This document shows, in pieces, positions 9,364 through 18,631 of a DNA stretch of 64,000 nt (position 1 is the stretch's first letter; the number at the start of each line of letters is the position of its first letter). Location of the stretch: contig NZ_AP024871.1 in the NCBI RefSeq assembly GCF_024346875.1, positions 310,001-374,000 of the forward strand, written 5' to 3'. Made by a program: the position numbers and the translations under genes. The DNA is from Vibrio gallicus (lineage in GTDB: Bacteria; Pseudomonadota; Gammaproteobacteria; Enterobacterales; Vibrionaceae). The notes beneath the pieces were generated by a model. The model saw only the letters and a program-made list of their open reading frames with translations, searched no databases and was not told where the DNA came from.

Positions 9364-10182
9364 GTGGAACCGCAATTGGTTGTGGCAGATGAATCTGTTC
9401 AGTTATTACAAATAACAGACATGCATCTCTTTGAGGATGGCGAAAGGACTTTGCTTAGTGTGAATACCGAGCAGAGCTTTTATGCTGTAATTGAAGATAT
9501 CATAAAAAAACGACATAAATTTGATGCTATCGTCGCGACCGGTGATATCTCTCAAGATCATTCTATAGCTTCGTATGAGAAATTTATCCACGGAATTAAG
9601 CCGCTAGAAAAACCGTGTTACTGGCTACCGGGTAATCATGACTTTATTCCAAGCATGGGCGCAGTCTTGCCCCATCCTCAGATACAAGATTCGACTCACT
9701 TTTTAGCTGGTGATTACTGGCAGGTTATTTTACTTGATAGCCAGGTTCAAGGCTTGCCACATGGCTTTCTTGACGCTCAACAGCTAGAGTTTTTGGATAA
9801 CAAGCTTGCCGAGCATTCACAACGTCATAGCTTGGTTCTACTTCACCATAACCCAGTAACTATCGGTAGTGCTTGGTTGGATCAGCATAGATTGCAAAAA
9901 GCCAAACAGCTGTGGGAAGTGCTTGATAGGCACTCTAATGTACGCACTGTGTTATCTGGTCATGTGCATCAAGAGTTTGAGAGTGAAAGGCACGGTGTTC
10001 GTATATTAGCGACGCCCTCAACTTGTATTCAATTCAAAGTGAACAGCAACGAATTTTCATTAGATAACCTTTCACCAGGGTGGCGTTCTCTAACGCTGCA
10101 TAAAGATGGAAGAGTAGAATCACAGGTGTATCGCTTGCCAGATGGTAGCTTTGTGCCAGACTTTGATGCACAAGGTTATTAG
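9364..10182 (+). CDS. cpdA: 3',5'-cyclic-AMP phosphodiesterase CpdA
   Basis: CpdA breaks down cAMP and so sets the level available to CRP. The class III metallophosphoesterase motifs appear in order: DxH (TDMHLF, near residue 18), GDISQDHS, GNHD, and GHVHQEFE near the C-terminus, which together hold the two-metal centre. The length of 272 residues matches E. coli CpdA (275). The best start is a GTG at 9364, because the alignable N-terminus (QLLQITDMHLF) lies only about 15 residues in. The Shine-Dalgarno is weak. It follows yqiB by 40 bases in the same direction. Confidence 0.94.
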   Translation: MEPQLVVADESVQLLQITDMHLFEDGERTLLSVNTEQSFYAVIEDIIKKRHKFDAIVATGDISQDHSIASYEKFIHGIKPLEKPCYWLPGNHDFIPSMGAVLPHPQIQDSTHFLAGDYWQVILLDSQVQGLPHGFLDAQQLEFLDNKLAEHSQRHSLVLLHHNPVTIGSAWLDQHRLQKAKQLWEVLDRHSNVRTVLSGHVHQEFESERHGVRILATPSTCIQFKVNSNEFSLDNLSPGWRSLTLHKDGRVESQVYRLPDGSFVPDFDAQGY

Positions 10183-10262
10183 CTCAACAGAGCCTAATTA
10201 CATATTCGTAAGGTGATATAAAGCGGCATTAATGTCGCTTTATTCTATTAAGGGAGCCTATT

Positions 10263-10850
10263 TTGTCATCTAAACCTTCTTTATTGCTTTATTTACATGG
10301 TTTTAATAGTTCACCCTTGTCATTGAAGGCGGAGATTTTAAAGGCGTATTGCGCCGAGCACCGCCCGGATATCACTTTTGTTTCACCACAGCTACCAGTT
10401 TATCCGCAGCCATGTTTTGCGTTGTTGCGTGAACTGTGTGAACGCTACTCTACCGACTATCATATGGGAGTGGTGGGGAGCTCGTTGGGTGGTTATTTTG
10501 CCACTTGGCTAAAACATGAATACCCAATGAAAGCGGTATTGGTGAACCCCGCCGCCAAGCCTTATGAGCTGTTACAAGATTATCTTGGACCACAGGTAAA
10601 CCCCTATACCCATCAACAGTACAACTTGCAGCCGCAGCACGTTGAAGACCTAAGAGGTATTGATGTCAAAAATCTAGCATCGCCACAAGATTTTTGGCTG
10701 TTACAGCAAACAGGAGATGAGGTTTTGGATTATCATCAAGCAGTAGCTAAGTATCAAGGTGCGAAACAGACCATAGAAGCGGGAGGCGATCACAGCTTTG
10801 TTGGCTTTGAACGCCACGCCAAAGAAATAATTGATTTTTTACAGCTTTAG
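10263..10850 (+). CDS. yqiA: Esterase YqiA (alpha/beta hydrolase)
   Basis: This 195-residue alpha/beta hydrolase carries the nucleophile elbow GSSLGG (Ser within VGSSLGGYFATWL), an N-terminal HGFNSSP loop that forms the oxyanion hole, and a C-terminal catalytic His in GGDHSFVGF. The E. coli homologue is an esterase on short acyl esters and palmitoyl-CoA; its physiological substrate is not settled. The start is a TTG at 10263, well supported by AAGGGAG at 10250-10256 six bases upstream. It lies directly before parE, as in enterics. Confidence 0.92.
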   Translation: MSSKPSLLLYLHGFNSSPLSLKAEILKAYCAEHRPDITFVSPQLPVYPQPCFALLRELCERYSTDYHMGVVGSSLGGYFATWLKHEYPMKAVLVNPAAKPYELLQDYLGPQVNPYTHQQYNLQPQHVEDLRGIDVKNLASPQDFWLLQQTGDEVLDYHQAVAKYQGAKQTIEAGGDHSFVGFERHAKEIIDFLQL

Positions 10851-11095
10851 TTTCCGTTTGCTTGATATATCAGCAAACTTCATTGTTTTTGGGATGTATT
10901 AACCGCGAAACTTGACAGGAAAGATTCAGATCCAGAGTATGATAGGACATCTTTTTACGTGAATAACTGCGACTCGATGGGTTTGGACAACCGGTTATTG
11001 CCGAGGTTCGAGTTGCTTGTACTTGCACAGTAAAACCTGATGCGTATCGCTTTAGGAATAATGCAAGATAACTTCAAGAGTATAAATTTCAGAAT

Positions 11096-12976
11096 ATGAC
11101 AGAACAATATAACGCTGGAGCGATAGAAGTCTTAAATGGCTTGGAGCCTGTTCGTCGTCGTCCAGGAATGTACACTGATACGTCTCGCCCGAACCATTTG
11201 GGTCAAGAGGTTATCGATAACAGTGTCGATGAAGCTCTGGCCGGCCATGCCTCTAAGATACAAGTCACCTTGCATGCAGACCAATCATTAGAAATCACTG
11301 ATGATGGTCGTGGTATGCCGGTAGATATCCACCCAGAAGAGAAAATCTCGGGTGTTGAGCTTATCTTTTGTAAATTGCATGCTGGCGGTAAGTTCTCTAA
11401 CAAAAACTACCAGTTTTCAGGTGGTCTGCATGGCGTAGGTATCTCTGTAGTAAATGCTTTATCTAAGCGTGTAGAGGTTAAGGTTCGTCGTGATGGTCAG
11501 GTGTATGAGATTGCATTTGAGCATGGTAATAAGGTTCAAGAGCTAGAGGTTACAGGTACCTGCGGTAAGCGTAATAGTGGTACGAGCGTACACTTTTGGC
11601 CAGAAAAGCAGTATTTCGATTCAGGAAACTTTTCAGTTACTCGACTGGTCAATAATCTTCGAGCTAAGGCTGTGTTATGCCCAGGTCTTGAGATTACCTT
11701 TAACGATAAAGTAAATAATAAAGAGCATAAGTGGTACTACGAGAGTGGTCTAAAAGACTATTTGGCTGAAGGCGTTAAGGGCTATACGGTTTTACCTGAG
11801 TCACCATTAACCGGTGAGTTCAGTGGTGAAACTGAGGCCGCAGATTGGGCAATTACTTGGCAACCAGAAGGTGGTGAATTAATTACCGAGAGCTACGTTA
11901 ACCTTATTCCAACAGCGCAAGGTGGTACGCACGTCAACGGCCTGCGTCAGGGGTTACTCGATGCCATGCGTGAATTCTGCGAGTTCCGCAACCTCCTGCC
12001 ACGAGGAGTAAAGCTTACGGGTGATGACGTATTTGAGCGTTGTTCATATGTGTTGTCAGTTAAGATGCAGGACCCTCAGTTTGCGGGGCAAACTAAAGAA
12101 AGACTCTCTTCTCGTCATTGTGCTGCGTTTGTTTCTGGAGTGGTTAAAGATTCATTTAGCTTATGGCTTAATGAAATGCCACATATCGCAGAACAACTGG
12201 CAGAGGCTTGTATTGCCAATGCACATCGTCGTATGCGAGCGAGCAAGAAAGTTGTGCGTAAAAAGGTCGCCTCTGGACCAGCCTTACCAGGTAAGTTAAC
12301 CGATTGCTCAGTGCAAGATTTGAATCGTACTGAGCTGTTTTTGGTGGAAGGGGACTCTGCGGGAGGTTCAGCTAAGCAGGCTCGCGATCGTGAGTTTCAA
12401 GCGGTTATGCCATTGCGCGGAAAAATCCTCAATACTTGGGAAGTCGCCGCTGATCAGGTACTGGCTTCGCAAGAGGTACATGATATCTCGGTTGCACTAG
12501 GTATCGACCCTGATAACGATAATCTTAATAGTCTACGTTACGGCAAGATCTGTATCCTAGCGGATGCGGACTCGGATGGACTACATATCGCAACCCTATT
12601 ATGCGCTCTATTTACGCGTCACTTCCGAGCGTTAGTTAATGCAGGACATGTGTATGTAGCTATGCCGCCTCTGTATCGAATTGATTGCGGTAAAGAGGTA
12701 TTTTACGCGTTAGATGATGATGAGAAAGATGGCATTATCGATCGCTTAAGTAAGAAAAGAGCCAAGATCAATGTACAACGCTTTAAAGGTTTGGGTGAGA
12801 TGAATCCACTCCAATTGCGTGAGACTACTATGGATCCTAATACTCGCCGTTTAGTGCAGTTGACCATAGATGATGATGAGCAAACCATGGAAATGATGGA
12901 TATGTTGCTTGGTAAAAAGCGTGCTGATGACCGTCGTCATTGGCTGCAAAGTAACGGTGATATGGCTGAGGTATAA
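11096..12976 (+). CDS. parE: DNA topoisomerase IV subunit B
   Basis: ParE is the ATPase subunit of topoisomerase IV, which decatenates sister chromosomes with ParC. The GHKL ATPase domain shows [11 protein letters not shown] and DGRGMPVD near the N-terminus. The TOPRIM domain carries [17 protein letters not shown] near residue 416 and [12 protein letters not shown] near 500, with the acidic residues that hold Mg2+. The length is 626 residues against 630 in E. coli. The 245-base gap after yqiA probably contains the promoter, but I could not place one with proper spacing. parC follows two bases after the stop. Confidence 0.97.
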   Translation: MTEQYNAGAIEVLNGLEPVRRRPGMYTDTSRPNHLGQEVIDNSVDEALAGHASKIQVTLHADQSLEITDDGRGMPVDIHPEEKISGVELIFCKLHAGGKFSNKNYQFSGGLHGVGISVVNALSKRVEVKVRRDGQVYEIAFEHGNKVQELEVTGTCGKRNSGTSVHFWPEKQYFDSGNFSVTRLVNNLRAKAVLCPGLEITFNDKVNNKEHKWYYESGLKDYLAEGVKGYTVLPESPLTGEFSGETEAADWAITWQPEGGELITESYVNLIPTAQGGTHVNGLRQGLLDAMREFCEFRNLLPRGVKLTGDDVFERCSYVLSVKMQDPQFAGQTKERLSSRHCAAFVSGVVKDSFSLWLNEMPHIAEQLAEACIANAHRRMRASKKVVRKKVASGPALPGKLTDCSVQDLNRTELFLVEGDSAGGSAKQARDREFQAVMPLRGKILNTWEVAADQVLASQEVHDISVALGIDPDNDNLNSLRYGKICILADADSDGLHIATLLCALFTRHFRALVNAGHVYVAMPPLYRIDCGKEVFYALDDDEKDGIIDRLSKKRAKINVQRFKGLGEMNPLQLRETTMDPNTRRLVQLTIDDDEQTMEMMDMLLGKKRADDRRHWLQSNGDMAEV

Positions 12977-12978
12977 CA

Positions 12979-15222
12979 ATGTCTAACGAAATTACCTATG
13001 ACGGCGTTGAACAACTGCCAATGCGCAAGTTTACAGAAGACGCTTATCTGAATTATTCAATGTACGTCATTATGGACCGTGCATTGCCTTATGTTGGAGA
13101 TGGTTTAAAGCCTGTTCAGCGTCGGATTATCTATGCGATGTCCGAGCTTGGCTTAAGCGCATCGGCTAAATATAAGAAATCTGCGCGTACGGTTGGTGAT
13201 GTTTTAGGTAAATATCATCCACATGGTGATACCGCGTGTTATGAAGCAATGGTATTGATGGCACAGCCATTTACCTATCGCTACCCTTTGGTTGACGGAC
13301 AAGGTAACTGGGGCGCTCCAGATGACCCTAAGTCCTTCGCCGCAATGCGTTATACCGAATCTAAGCTGTCTAAGTTTGCCGAGGTATTACTTGGAGAGCT
13401 AGGCCAAGGAACCGTAGATTGGCAGCCAAACTTTGATGGCTCGATGAAAGAGCCGCAGATGCTACCTGCGCGACTACCTCATATACTATTAAACGGTATT
13501 ACAGGTATTGCGGTTGGTATGGCGACTGATATTCCTCCGCACAACGTGCGTGAGGTTGCCAATGCTGCAATTGAATTGATTGATAATTCAAAGGCTGAGC
13601 TTGCTGATGTAATGCAATATGTTCAGGGCCCAGACTATCCAACTGAGGCTGAGATCATCTCGCCTAAGTCTGATATTGAAAAGATCTATCGTACTGGACG
13701 CGGTTCAATCAAGATGCGCGCTGTATGGCATAAAGAGAGCAGTGATATTGTTATCACCTCGCTTCCGCATCAAGTTTCAGGCTCTAAGCTTCTTGAACAA
13801 ATCGCAAATCAAATGCGAGCTAAGAAGTTACCTATGGTTGATGATCTAAGAGATGAATCTGACCATGAAAACCCTACACGCATCGTGGTTGTGCCTCGCT
13901 CAAATCGTATTGATTGTGATCAGTTAATGAATCACTTGTTTGCTTCGACTGATCTCGAAAAAAACTATCGTGTAAACCTCAATATGATCGGTTTGGACAA
14001 GCGCCCTCAAGTAAAAGGCCTGGTACAGATCTTAAGAGAGTGGGTTGAGTTTCGCCGTCAAACGGTGCGTAGCCGTTTGCAGTATCGCTTAGATAAGGTG
14101 TTAGCAAGGCTGCATATCCTTGAAGGCTTGTTGACGGCATATCTCAATATTGATGAAGTAATTGAGATTATTCGTAGCGAAGATGAGCCTAAGCCGGTGT
14201 TGATGCAACGCTTTGAGCTGACCGCAATTCAAGCCGATGCCATTCTGGATACCAAGTTACGTCAATTAGCCAAACTTGAAGAGTTTAAGATCCGTGGTGA
14301 GTTGGATGAGCTTGAGAAAGAGCGTAAGCATCTAGAGCTACTGCTTGGTTCTGAGCGCCGTCTTAATACCCTGATCAAGAAAGAGATTAAGGCTGATGCG
14401 GAGAAGTTTGGTGATGACCGCCGTTCGCCGATAGTCGAGCGAGCAGAGGCGCGTGCGCTTACTGAAAAAGACTTGCTACCGAGTGAGCCTATTACTGTTG
14501 TATTGTCTGAGAAAGGCTGGATACGTCACGCTAAAGGGCATGAGGTAGATGCATCCTCATTGAACTATAAGTCTGGTGATAATTATCTAACTTCCGCTAA
14601 AGGAAAGAGCAATCAACAAGCCATTTTCTTAGGATCTGATGGTCGAAGCTATGCCCTTGAATCTCATACCTTACCTTCGGCTCGCAGCCAAGGTGAACCG
14701 ATTACGGGACGATTAAATATTTCGACAGGCACTACGATTCGTCAAGTATTGATGGGTGAAGAGGACCAATTATGGCTGGTAGGGTCTGATGCTGGGTATG
14801 GTTTTGTGTGTAAGGGCAGTGACCTTGTATCGAAAAACCGCAGTGGTAAGGCGTTAGTTAACCTGCCACAAGCCTCTGAAATTATGCAGCCTAGCCAAAT
14901 AGGTAACCTAGACCAAGATGAAATCTTGGCTATTACCAATCAAGGTCGCATGCTGTTATTTGCGATTAAGGATTTGCCACAACTTGGTAAAGGTAAAGGG
15001 AATAAAATCATAAATATTCCTTCTGCTAAGTCAAAGGCGCGTGAAGAGTTTTTATCTCACCTCACGGTTATTCCTGCTGGAGCCTCTATCACGCTATATG
15101 CCGGTAAGCGTAAGCTAGGATTGAAGCCTTCGGATCTCGATAATTTCCGTGGTGAACGTGGCCGAAGAGGTGCAATGCTACCTCGTGGATTGCAAAGGGT
15201 TACAAATATAGAATTGGATTGA
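12979..15222 (+). CDS. parC: DNA topoisomerase IV subunit A
   Basis: ParC is the DNA-breaking subunit of topoisomerase IV. The catalytic tyrosine is Tyr125 in AMRYTE, and the winged-helix region upstream reads [16 protein letters not shown]. Thr85 occupies the position that is Ser80 in E. coli (Ser85 in Vibrio numbering), the main quinolone-contact residue; Glu89 is retained. The C-terminal third forms the beta-pinwheel DNA-wrapping domain. The length of 747 residues is normal (752 in E. coli). It is almost fused to parE, with two bases between them, and ends before a bidirectional terminator. Confidence 0.97.
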   Translation: MSNEITYDGVEQLPMRKFTEDAYLNYSMYVIMDRALPYVGDGLKPVQRRIIYAMSELGLSASAKYKKSARTVGDVLGKYHPHGDTACYEAMVLMAQPFTYRYPLVDGQGNWGAPDDPKSFAAMRYTESKLSKFAEVLLGELGQGTVDWQPNFDGSMKEPQMLPARLPHILLNGITGIAVGMATDIPPHNVREVANAAIELIDNSKAELADVMQYVQGPDYPTEAEIISPKSDIEKIYRTGRGSIKMRAVWHKESSDIVITSLPHQVSGSKLLEQIANQMRAKKLPMVDDLRDESDHENPTRIVVVPRSNRIDCDQLMNHLFASTDLEKNYRVNLNMIGLDKRPQVKGLVQILREWVEFRRQTVRSRLQYRLDKVLARLHILEGLLTAYLNIDEVIEIIRSEDEPKPVLMQRFELTAIQADAILDTKLRQLAKLEEFKIRGELDELEKERKHLELLLGSERRLNTLIKKEIKADAEKFGDDRRSPIVERAEARALTEKDLLPSEPITVVLSEKGWIRHAKGHEVDASSLNYKSGDNYLTSAKGKSNQQAIFLGSDGRSYALESHTLPSARSQGEPITGRLNISTGTTIRQVLMGEEDQLWLVGSDAGYGFVCKGSDLVSKNRSGKALVNLPQASEIMQPSQIGNLDQDEILAITNQGRMLLFAIKDLPQLGKGKGNKIINIPSAKSKAREEFLSHLTVIPAGASITLYAGKRKLGLKPSDLDNFRGERGRRGAMLPRGLQRVTNIELD

Positions 15223-15314
15223 TACCCATCAAAGATTCTAACGCAGTTAGCGAGTGTTTTAACAAGCTAGAATGACCTGCTATTTAGTAGGATTGATATC
15301 ATAATCTGACACAA

Positions 15315-15349
15315 AAAAAGCCGAGTAGCATGATGAACTCGGCTTTTTT
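15315..15349. terminator. Bidirectional terminator between parC and degS
   Basis: The stem AAAAAGCCGAGT/ACTCGGCTTTTT has a 10-base loop and A/T runs on both flanks. It ends parC on plus and degS on minus. Confidence 0.9.
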
Positions 15350-15361
15350 ATATTTCGTGTA

Positions 15362-16444
15362 TTACGATTGTGGTGTATTGATGGTGCGAATATCTTCCCC
15401 TACTGTGACGGGGATAGTGAGCTGCTGGCCATCGCGAATGACTAAGATATTGACCTTAGTTCCCGGCCTTGCGTCGGTGATTACATCCATAACATTTTCT
15501 CTGTTATCGGCTGTGGTTTCGCCTATCTTGACGATAACATCACGTGGCTTAATTCCGGCTTTGTCGGCAGGACCGTCGGCCTCAACTCGAAGCACAACAA
15601 TACCGCTGCTAAAGTTCCCCAGTAGCAAGCGATTAGTCATAGGGCTGATATCGTGGCCATCTACTCCGATATAACCGCGAATGACGCGCCCATCAGCGAT
15701 GATCTTACGCATGATCTTTAGTGCAAGCTGGTATGGGATAGCAAAGGATATACCATAGGTTTCGAGATCAGTGGCCTGTTGAAAAGAAGAGGTATTGATA
15801 CCAACCAGATCACCGGTGCTATTGACCAATGCGCCACCTGAGTTACCCGCATTAATTGCAGCATCGGTTTGCAATAGTGCTTGTCTGCCATCACTACTGA
15901 TAGATGAGCGACCCGTTGCTGAGATAATTCCCAGCGTAGTCGTTTGACCTAAGTTATAGGGGTTGCCTATCGCCAGAACAACATCGCCCACCTTAGCTTG
16001 ATAATCTGGATTGAGTGGGATTATTGGTAGATCGGAGAGAGATATTTGCAGTACAGCGATATCGGTTCTTTGATCTTGCCCAACCAGTTGTGCGCTGGCA
16101 ATTCGTCCATCTTGTAAGGCTACGATCACTTGATCGGCTTTGGCGATGACATGATAGTTGGTGATGATGTAGCCTTTCTTACTGACGATAACCCCAGAAC
16201 CTAAGCCTTGAGTCTTCAGTTTTCGGCGATCATCTTCTGAATATTGACGGCTATATATATTGACCACCGCAGGCCCTGCTCGACGAACCGCTGTATTAAA
16301 TGACATGGGCGTATCAGGGGTTTGTTGGGTGTGAGAAGGAGAGGGCTGAGGAAGTATCTTATTACGAAGATTGGGAACAATAGCGATAACAATCGCCGCA
16401 GCAAGCAACCCGAGTAGTGTCGAACGTAATAGAAATTTCAGCAT
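15362..16444 (-). CDS. degS: Outer membrane stress sensor protease DegS
   Basis: DegS is an inner-membrane-anchored periplasmic serine protease. It senses misfolded outer-membrane porin C-termini through its PDZ domain and cuts RseA, which releases sigma-E. The N-terminus has one membrane segment (about residues 8-24) and no cleavable signal. The trypsin-like triad is His98 (TNYHVI), Asp128 (QRTDIA) and Ser202 (GNSGGA). A single PDZ domain follows from about residue 250. The length is 360 residues (355 in E. coli). degQ lies just upstream on the same strand, separated by a likely terminator. Confidence 0.95.
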   Translation of the reverse strand: MLKFLLRSTLLGLLAAAIVIAIVPNLRNKILPQPSPSHTQQTPDTPMSFNTAVRRAGPAVVNIYSRQYSEDDRRKLKTQGLGSGVIVSKKGYIITNYHVIAKADQVIVALQDGRIASAQLVGQDQRTDIAVLQISLSDLPIIPLNPDYQAKVGDVVLAIGNPYNLGQTTTLGIISATGRSSISSDGRQALLQTDAAINAGNSGGALVNSTGDLVGINTSSFQQATDLETYGISFAIPYQLALKIMRKIIADGRVIRGYIGVDGHDISPMTNRLLLGNFSSGIVVLRVEADGPADKAGIKPRDVIVKIGETTADNRENVMDVITDARPGTKVNILVIRDGQQLTIPVTVGEDIRTINTPQS

Positions 16445-16500
16445 AAATATCTCAATAATTTAGAGCAAGACTTAAGCATAACACTCTATTTTAATTAAAT

Positions 16501-16523
16501 AAAAGGGAAGCAGTGTGCTTCCC
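16501..16523 (-). terminator. Intrinsic terminator after degQ
   Basis: The stem GGGAAGCA/TGCTTCCC has a 3-base loop and on the minus strand is followed by TTTT and an AT-rich run. It sits between degQ and degS, so degS may be transcribed separately. Confidence 0.7.
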
Positions 16524-16546
16524 TTATGACCTCTAAATAGCAGGGA

Positions 16547-17920
16547 TTATCGGACTACGATAATTATCTTACGGTCACCACGTAGTACGTTCAACGCCAA
16601 TACACCGTCGGTTTTTTCAGTGATCTTACGTAACTCGCCAAGATTACTTATAGGCTTACGGTTAACGCCAACAATGATATCACCTTGCTCAAATTGATAA
16701 GATTGAGCTGGAGAGCCATCGGCTACTGAGGTTACTTTTACCCCTTTGGCTTTATCACTCTTGCTGGTGTTACTTAGCTCAGCACCAGCGAGTCCTTTAT
16801 GAATCAACTCAGCTTTTGTTTTCTGTAGTTTGGATTCACCGAGGGTGACATTAAAGGTCTTCTTATTCCCGTCTCGAATAACCCCTAGGGTAATCTTCTT
16901 GCCTGCGCCTAGCGTTGCAACTTTAGCTCGCAGTTCACCAAAGGTGTTGATGCTTTTACTATTGAGTGAGGTAATAATATCGCCGGCTTGTAGGCCTGCT
17001 TTTTCAGCGGCGCTATCAGGCATAACTTGATTAACAAACGCGCCTTTGCTGGATTCATAACCTAAGGCATCTGCTAACTCAGAGGTGATCTCTCCACCTT
17101 GTACGCCAAGCATACCGCGCTTCACTTCACCATGCTCTAGGATTTGGTCGGTAAGGTTTTTCATCATGTTAGATGGAATAGAGAAACCAATGCCGATATT
17201 ACCGCCATTTGGACCTAGGATTGCAGTATTGATGCCGATCAGTTCACCTCTAAGGTTAACCAATGCACCACCGGAGTTGCCGCTATTAATCGCTGCATCT
17301 GTTTGGATAAAGTTCTCGAGGTTTTCAAGGTTTAACCCACTGCGTCCTAGTGCGGAGACAATACCCGATGTTACTGTTTGACCAAGCCCAAATGGGTTAC
17401 CTATTGCGACAGTAAAGTCGCCTACTCGTAGCTTATCGGAGTCGGCTAGTTTTATCTGAGTCAGATTCTTGGCTTTTTTCTCTAGCTTAAGCAGGGCGAT
17501 ATCCGTCATCTTATCGCCACCAACGAGCTCCGCTTTATATTCTCGACCATCGGTTAACTGAACCTTGATAGAGTTAGCGTTATTAATGACATGGTAGTTG
17601 GTGACAATATATCCCTTGTTGGCATCAAGGATAACGCCTGATCCTAAACCTCGAAAAGGACGCTCTTGAACTTGATCAGCTGGGAGTTCATCACCAAAAA
17701 AGAAGCGGAAACTTTCTGGGATACGTTGCTTAGAAACCTGCGTACCCTCAACGGCAATGCTTACAACTGCGGGTGAAACCTTCTCTAGCATAGGTGCAAG
17801 GCTTGGAAGTTGTTGCCCTTCAATCTGAGTTGGAAGCGCAGCACTGGCTTGCAGTGGTGTGATGATGGAACTAATACTTAGTGCAACAATAGAGAAAGCA
17901 AGCAAAGGTTTTTTCATCAT
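16547..17920 (-). CDS. degQ: Periplasmic serine endoprotease DegQ (Do/HtrA family)
   Basis: This 457-residue HtrA-type protease and chaperone degrades or refolds damaged periplasmic and outer-membrane proteins. A Sec signal peptide ends near residue 27 (LQASA before ALP). The triad is His110, Asp140 and Ser216 (INSGNSGGA). Two PDZ domains follow, at roughly 270-360 and 375-457, which separates it from single-PDZ DegS. The loop after the signal is short, as in DegQ rather than DegP, and its neighbour degS also favours DegQ. Vibrio often has only this Do-type protease, so it may cover both roles (inference). A sigma-E-like promoter is proposed upstream. Confidence 0.93.
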   Translation of the reverse strand: MMKKPLLAFSIVALSISSIITPLQASAALPTQIEGQQLPSLAPMLEKVSPAVVSIAVEGTQVSKQRIPESFRFFFGDELPADQVQERPFRGLGSGVILDANKGYIVTNYHVINNANSIKVQLTDGREYKAELVGGDKMTDIALLKLEKKAKNLTQIKLADSDKLRVGDFTVAIGNPFGLGQTVTSGIVSALGRSGLNLENLENFIQTDAAINSGNSGGALVNLRGELIGINTAILGPNGGNIGIGFSIPSNMMKNLTDQILEHGEVKRGMLGVQGGEITSELADALGYESSKGAFVNQVMPDSAAEKAGLQAGDIITSLNSKSINTFGELRAKVATLGAGKKITLGVIRDGNKKTFNVTLGESKLQKTKAELIHKGLAGAELSNTSKSDKAKGVKVTSVADGSPAQSYQFEQGDIIVGVNRKPISNLGELRKITEKTDGVLALNVLRGDRKIIIVVR

Positions 17921-17992
17921 AATCTCCTTTCACAATAAAAAATCGACCCCTGAAACAATTGATTTAGGAGGCTACTAAGGTGTACGAAAATA

Positions 17993-18019
17993 TATGACCT
18001 GAAAAACCAATGCCAGTTC
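17993..18019 (-). promoter_or_regulatory. Candidate sigma-E-type promoter for degQ
   Basis: On the minus strand, GAACTG (18014-18019) and TCATA (17993-17997) are separated by 16 bases. This resembles the sigma-E pattern GAACTT-N16-TCTGA. The predicted RNA would start about 65 bases before the degQ ATG. The -10 match is imperfect. Confidence 0.35.
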
Positions 18020-18024
18020 ATTTT

Positions 18025-18048
18025 TAACCCTAAATTTTTATAGGGTTA
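18025..18048. repeat. 8-bp inverted repeat between zapG and degQ
   Basis: TAACCCTA and TAGGGTTA are perfect complements eight bases apart. The repeat lies just upstream of the proposed degQ -35. No T run follows on either strand, so it is a weak terminator at best and could instead be an operator. Confidence 0.4.
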
Positions 18049-18074
18049 GTGCTATTTATGAGGTTAAAGCCAAA

Positions 18075-18512
18075 TTAAGACGCCTTGACTGCTTCAGGGG
18101 CGTCTAAGATTACCTTCTCTTCCTCTTTTAGCATGCCTGTGGCGCCTTTGGCATAGTCTTTTGGTTGAGCACCAGAGTCCGCCTCAGATTGACCTTGGTC
18201 TGTGTTCTGAGTCTCGAGTTTTTTGGCAAACGGGTTATCTTGCTCAGGCGTATTTGGAAGCAGTTCGTTTGAGGTAGCTGCCATATGCTCATATAGCTTA
18301 CGATATTCCTTACCTAAACTATCTAACATTCCTGCGGTGTCAGAGAAGTGGTCAGTCAGGTCCTGACGTTGTTGTTCTAGCTTAAACTTTGAGGCTTCAA
18401 GTTCTTTTTGTAGCTCTTTTTGTTTCTGGTATTGCGGAGTCGTAATGCGGGCAATGATAATTCCGATGATGATACCTACAAATAAGCCGATGACTGCATA
18501 AATCCAAGGCAT
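18075..18512 (-). CDS. zapG: Cell division/shape protein ZapG (YhcB, DUF1043)
   Basis: This 145-residue inner-membrane protein has one N-terminal transmembrane segment (about 3-22, rich in Ile and Gly, with GxxxG-like spacing). A long charged coiled coil follows (about 28-85, QKQKELQKELEASKFKLEQQ), then a disordered, Ser/Asp/Glu-rich tail. This is the DUF1043 (YhcB/ZapG) layout. In E. coli the protein links cell wall, LPS and division, and its loss causes shape defects. Its position beside degQ-degS and opposite zapE is conserved in gammaproteobacteria. Confidence 0.92.
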   Translation of the reverse strand: MPWIYAVIGLFVGIIIGIIIARITTPQYQKQKELQKELEASKFKLEQQRQDLTDHFSDTAGMLDSLGKEYRKLYEHMAATSNELLPNTPEQDNPFAKKLETQNTDQGQSEADSGAQPKDYAKGATGMLKEEEKVILDAPEAVKAS

Positions 18513-18556
18513 AGTCTTTCCTTTTGTTATCTTGTTAACAATCGAGTTACAGTGTC

Positions 18557-18586
18557 CTTACACCTTAACTTACCCCATGCTACTAT
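18557..18586 (+). promoter_or_regulatory. Candidate promoter for zapE
   Basis: TGC-TACTAT (18578-18586) is an extended -10 element, and CTTACA (18557-18562) lies 18 bases upstream as a weak -35. The element is 46 bases before the zapE ATG. Read by eye only. Confidence 0.35.
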
Positions 18587-18631
18587 GGAAAGCCTTACCA
18601 ATAAAGAATCTAGTATTAACTATTGTTATCT

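Noticed and set aside
10218..10243. Hairpin AAAGCGGCATT/AATGTCGCTTT between cpdA and yqiA
   Set aside because: The stem has a wobble, almost no loop and no T tract. It may be a weak terminator, but support is too thin to annotate.
10912..10943. TTGACA and TATGAT before parE
   Set aside because: Both hexamers are good, but the spacer is 20 bases, too long for a normal sigma-70 promoter.
15330..15674. Plus-strand open frame of 114 codons beginning in the parC-degS terminator
   Set aside because: It is antisense to the DegS PDZ domain and starts within a terminator stem. No family resemblance.
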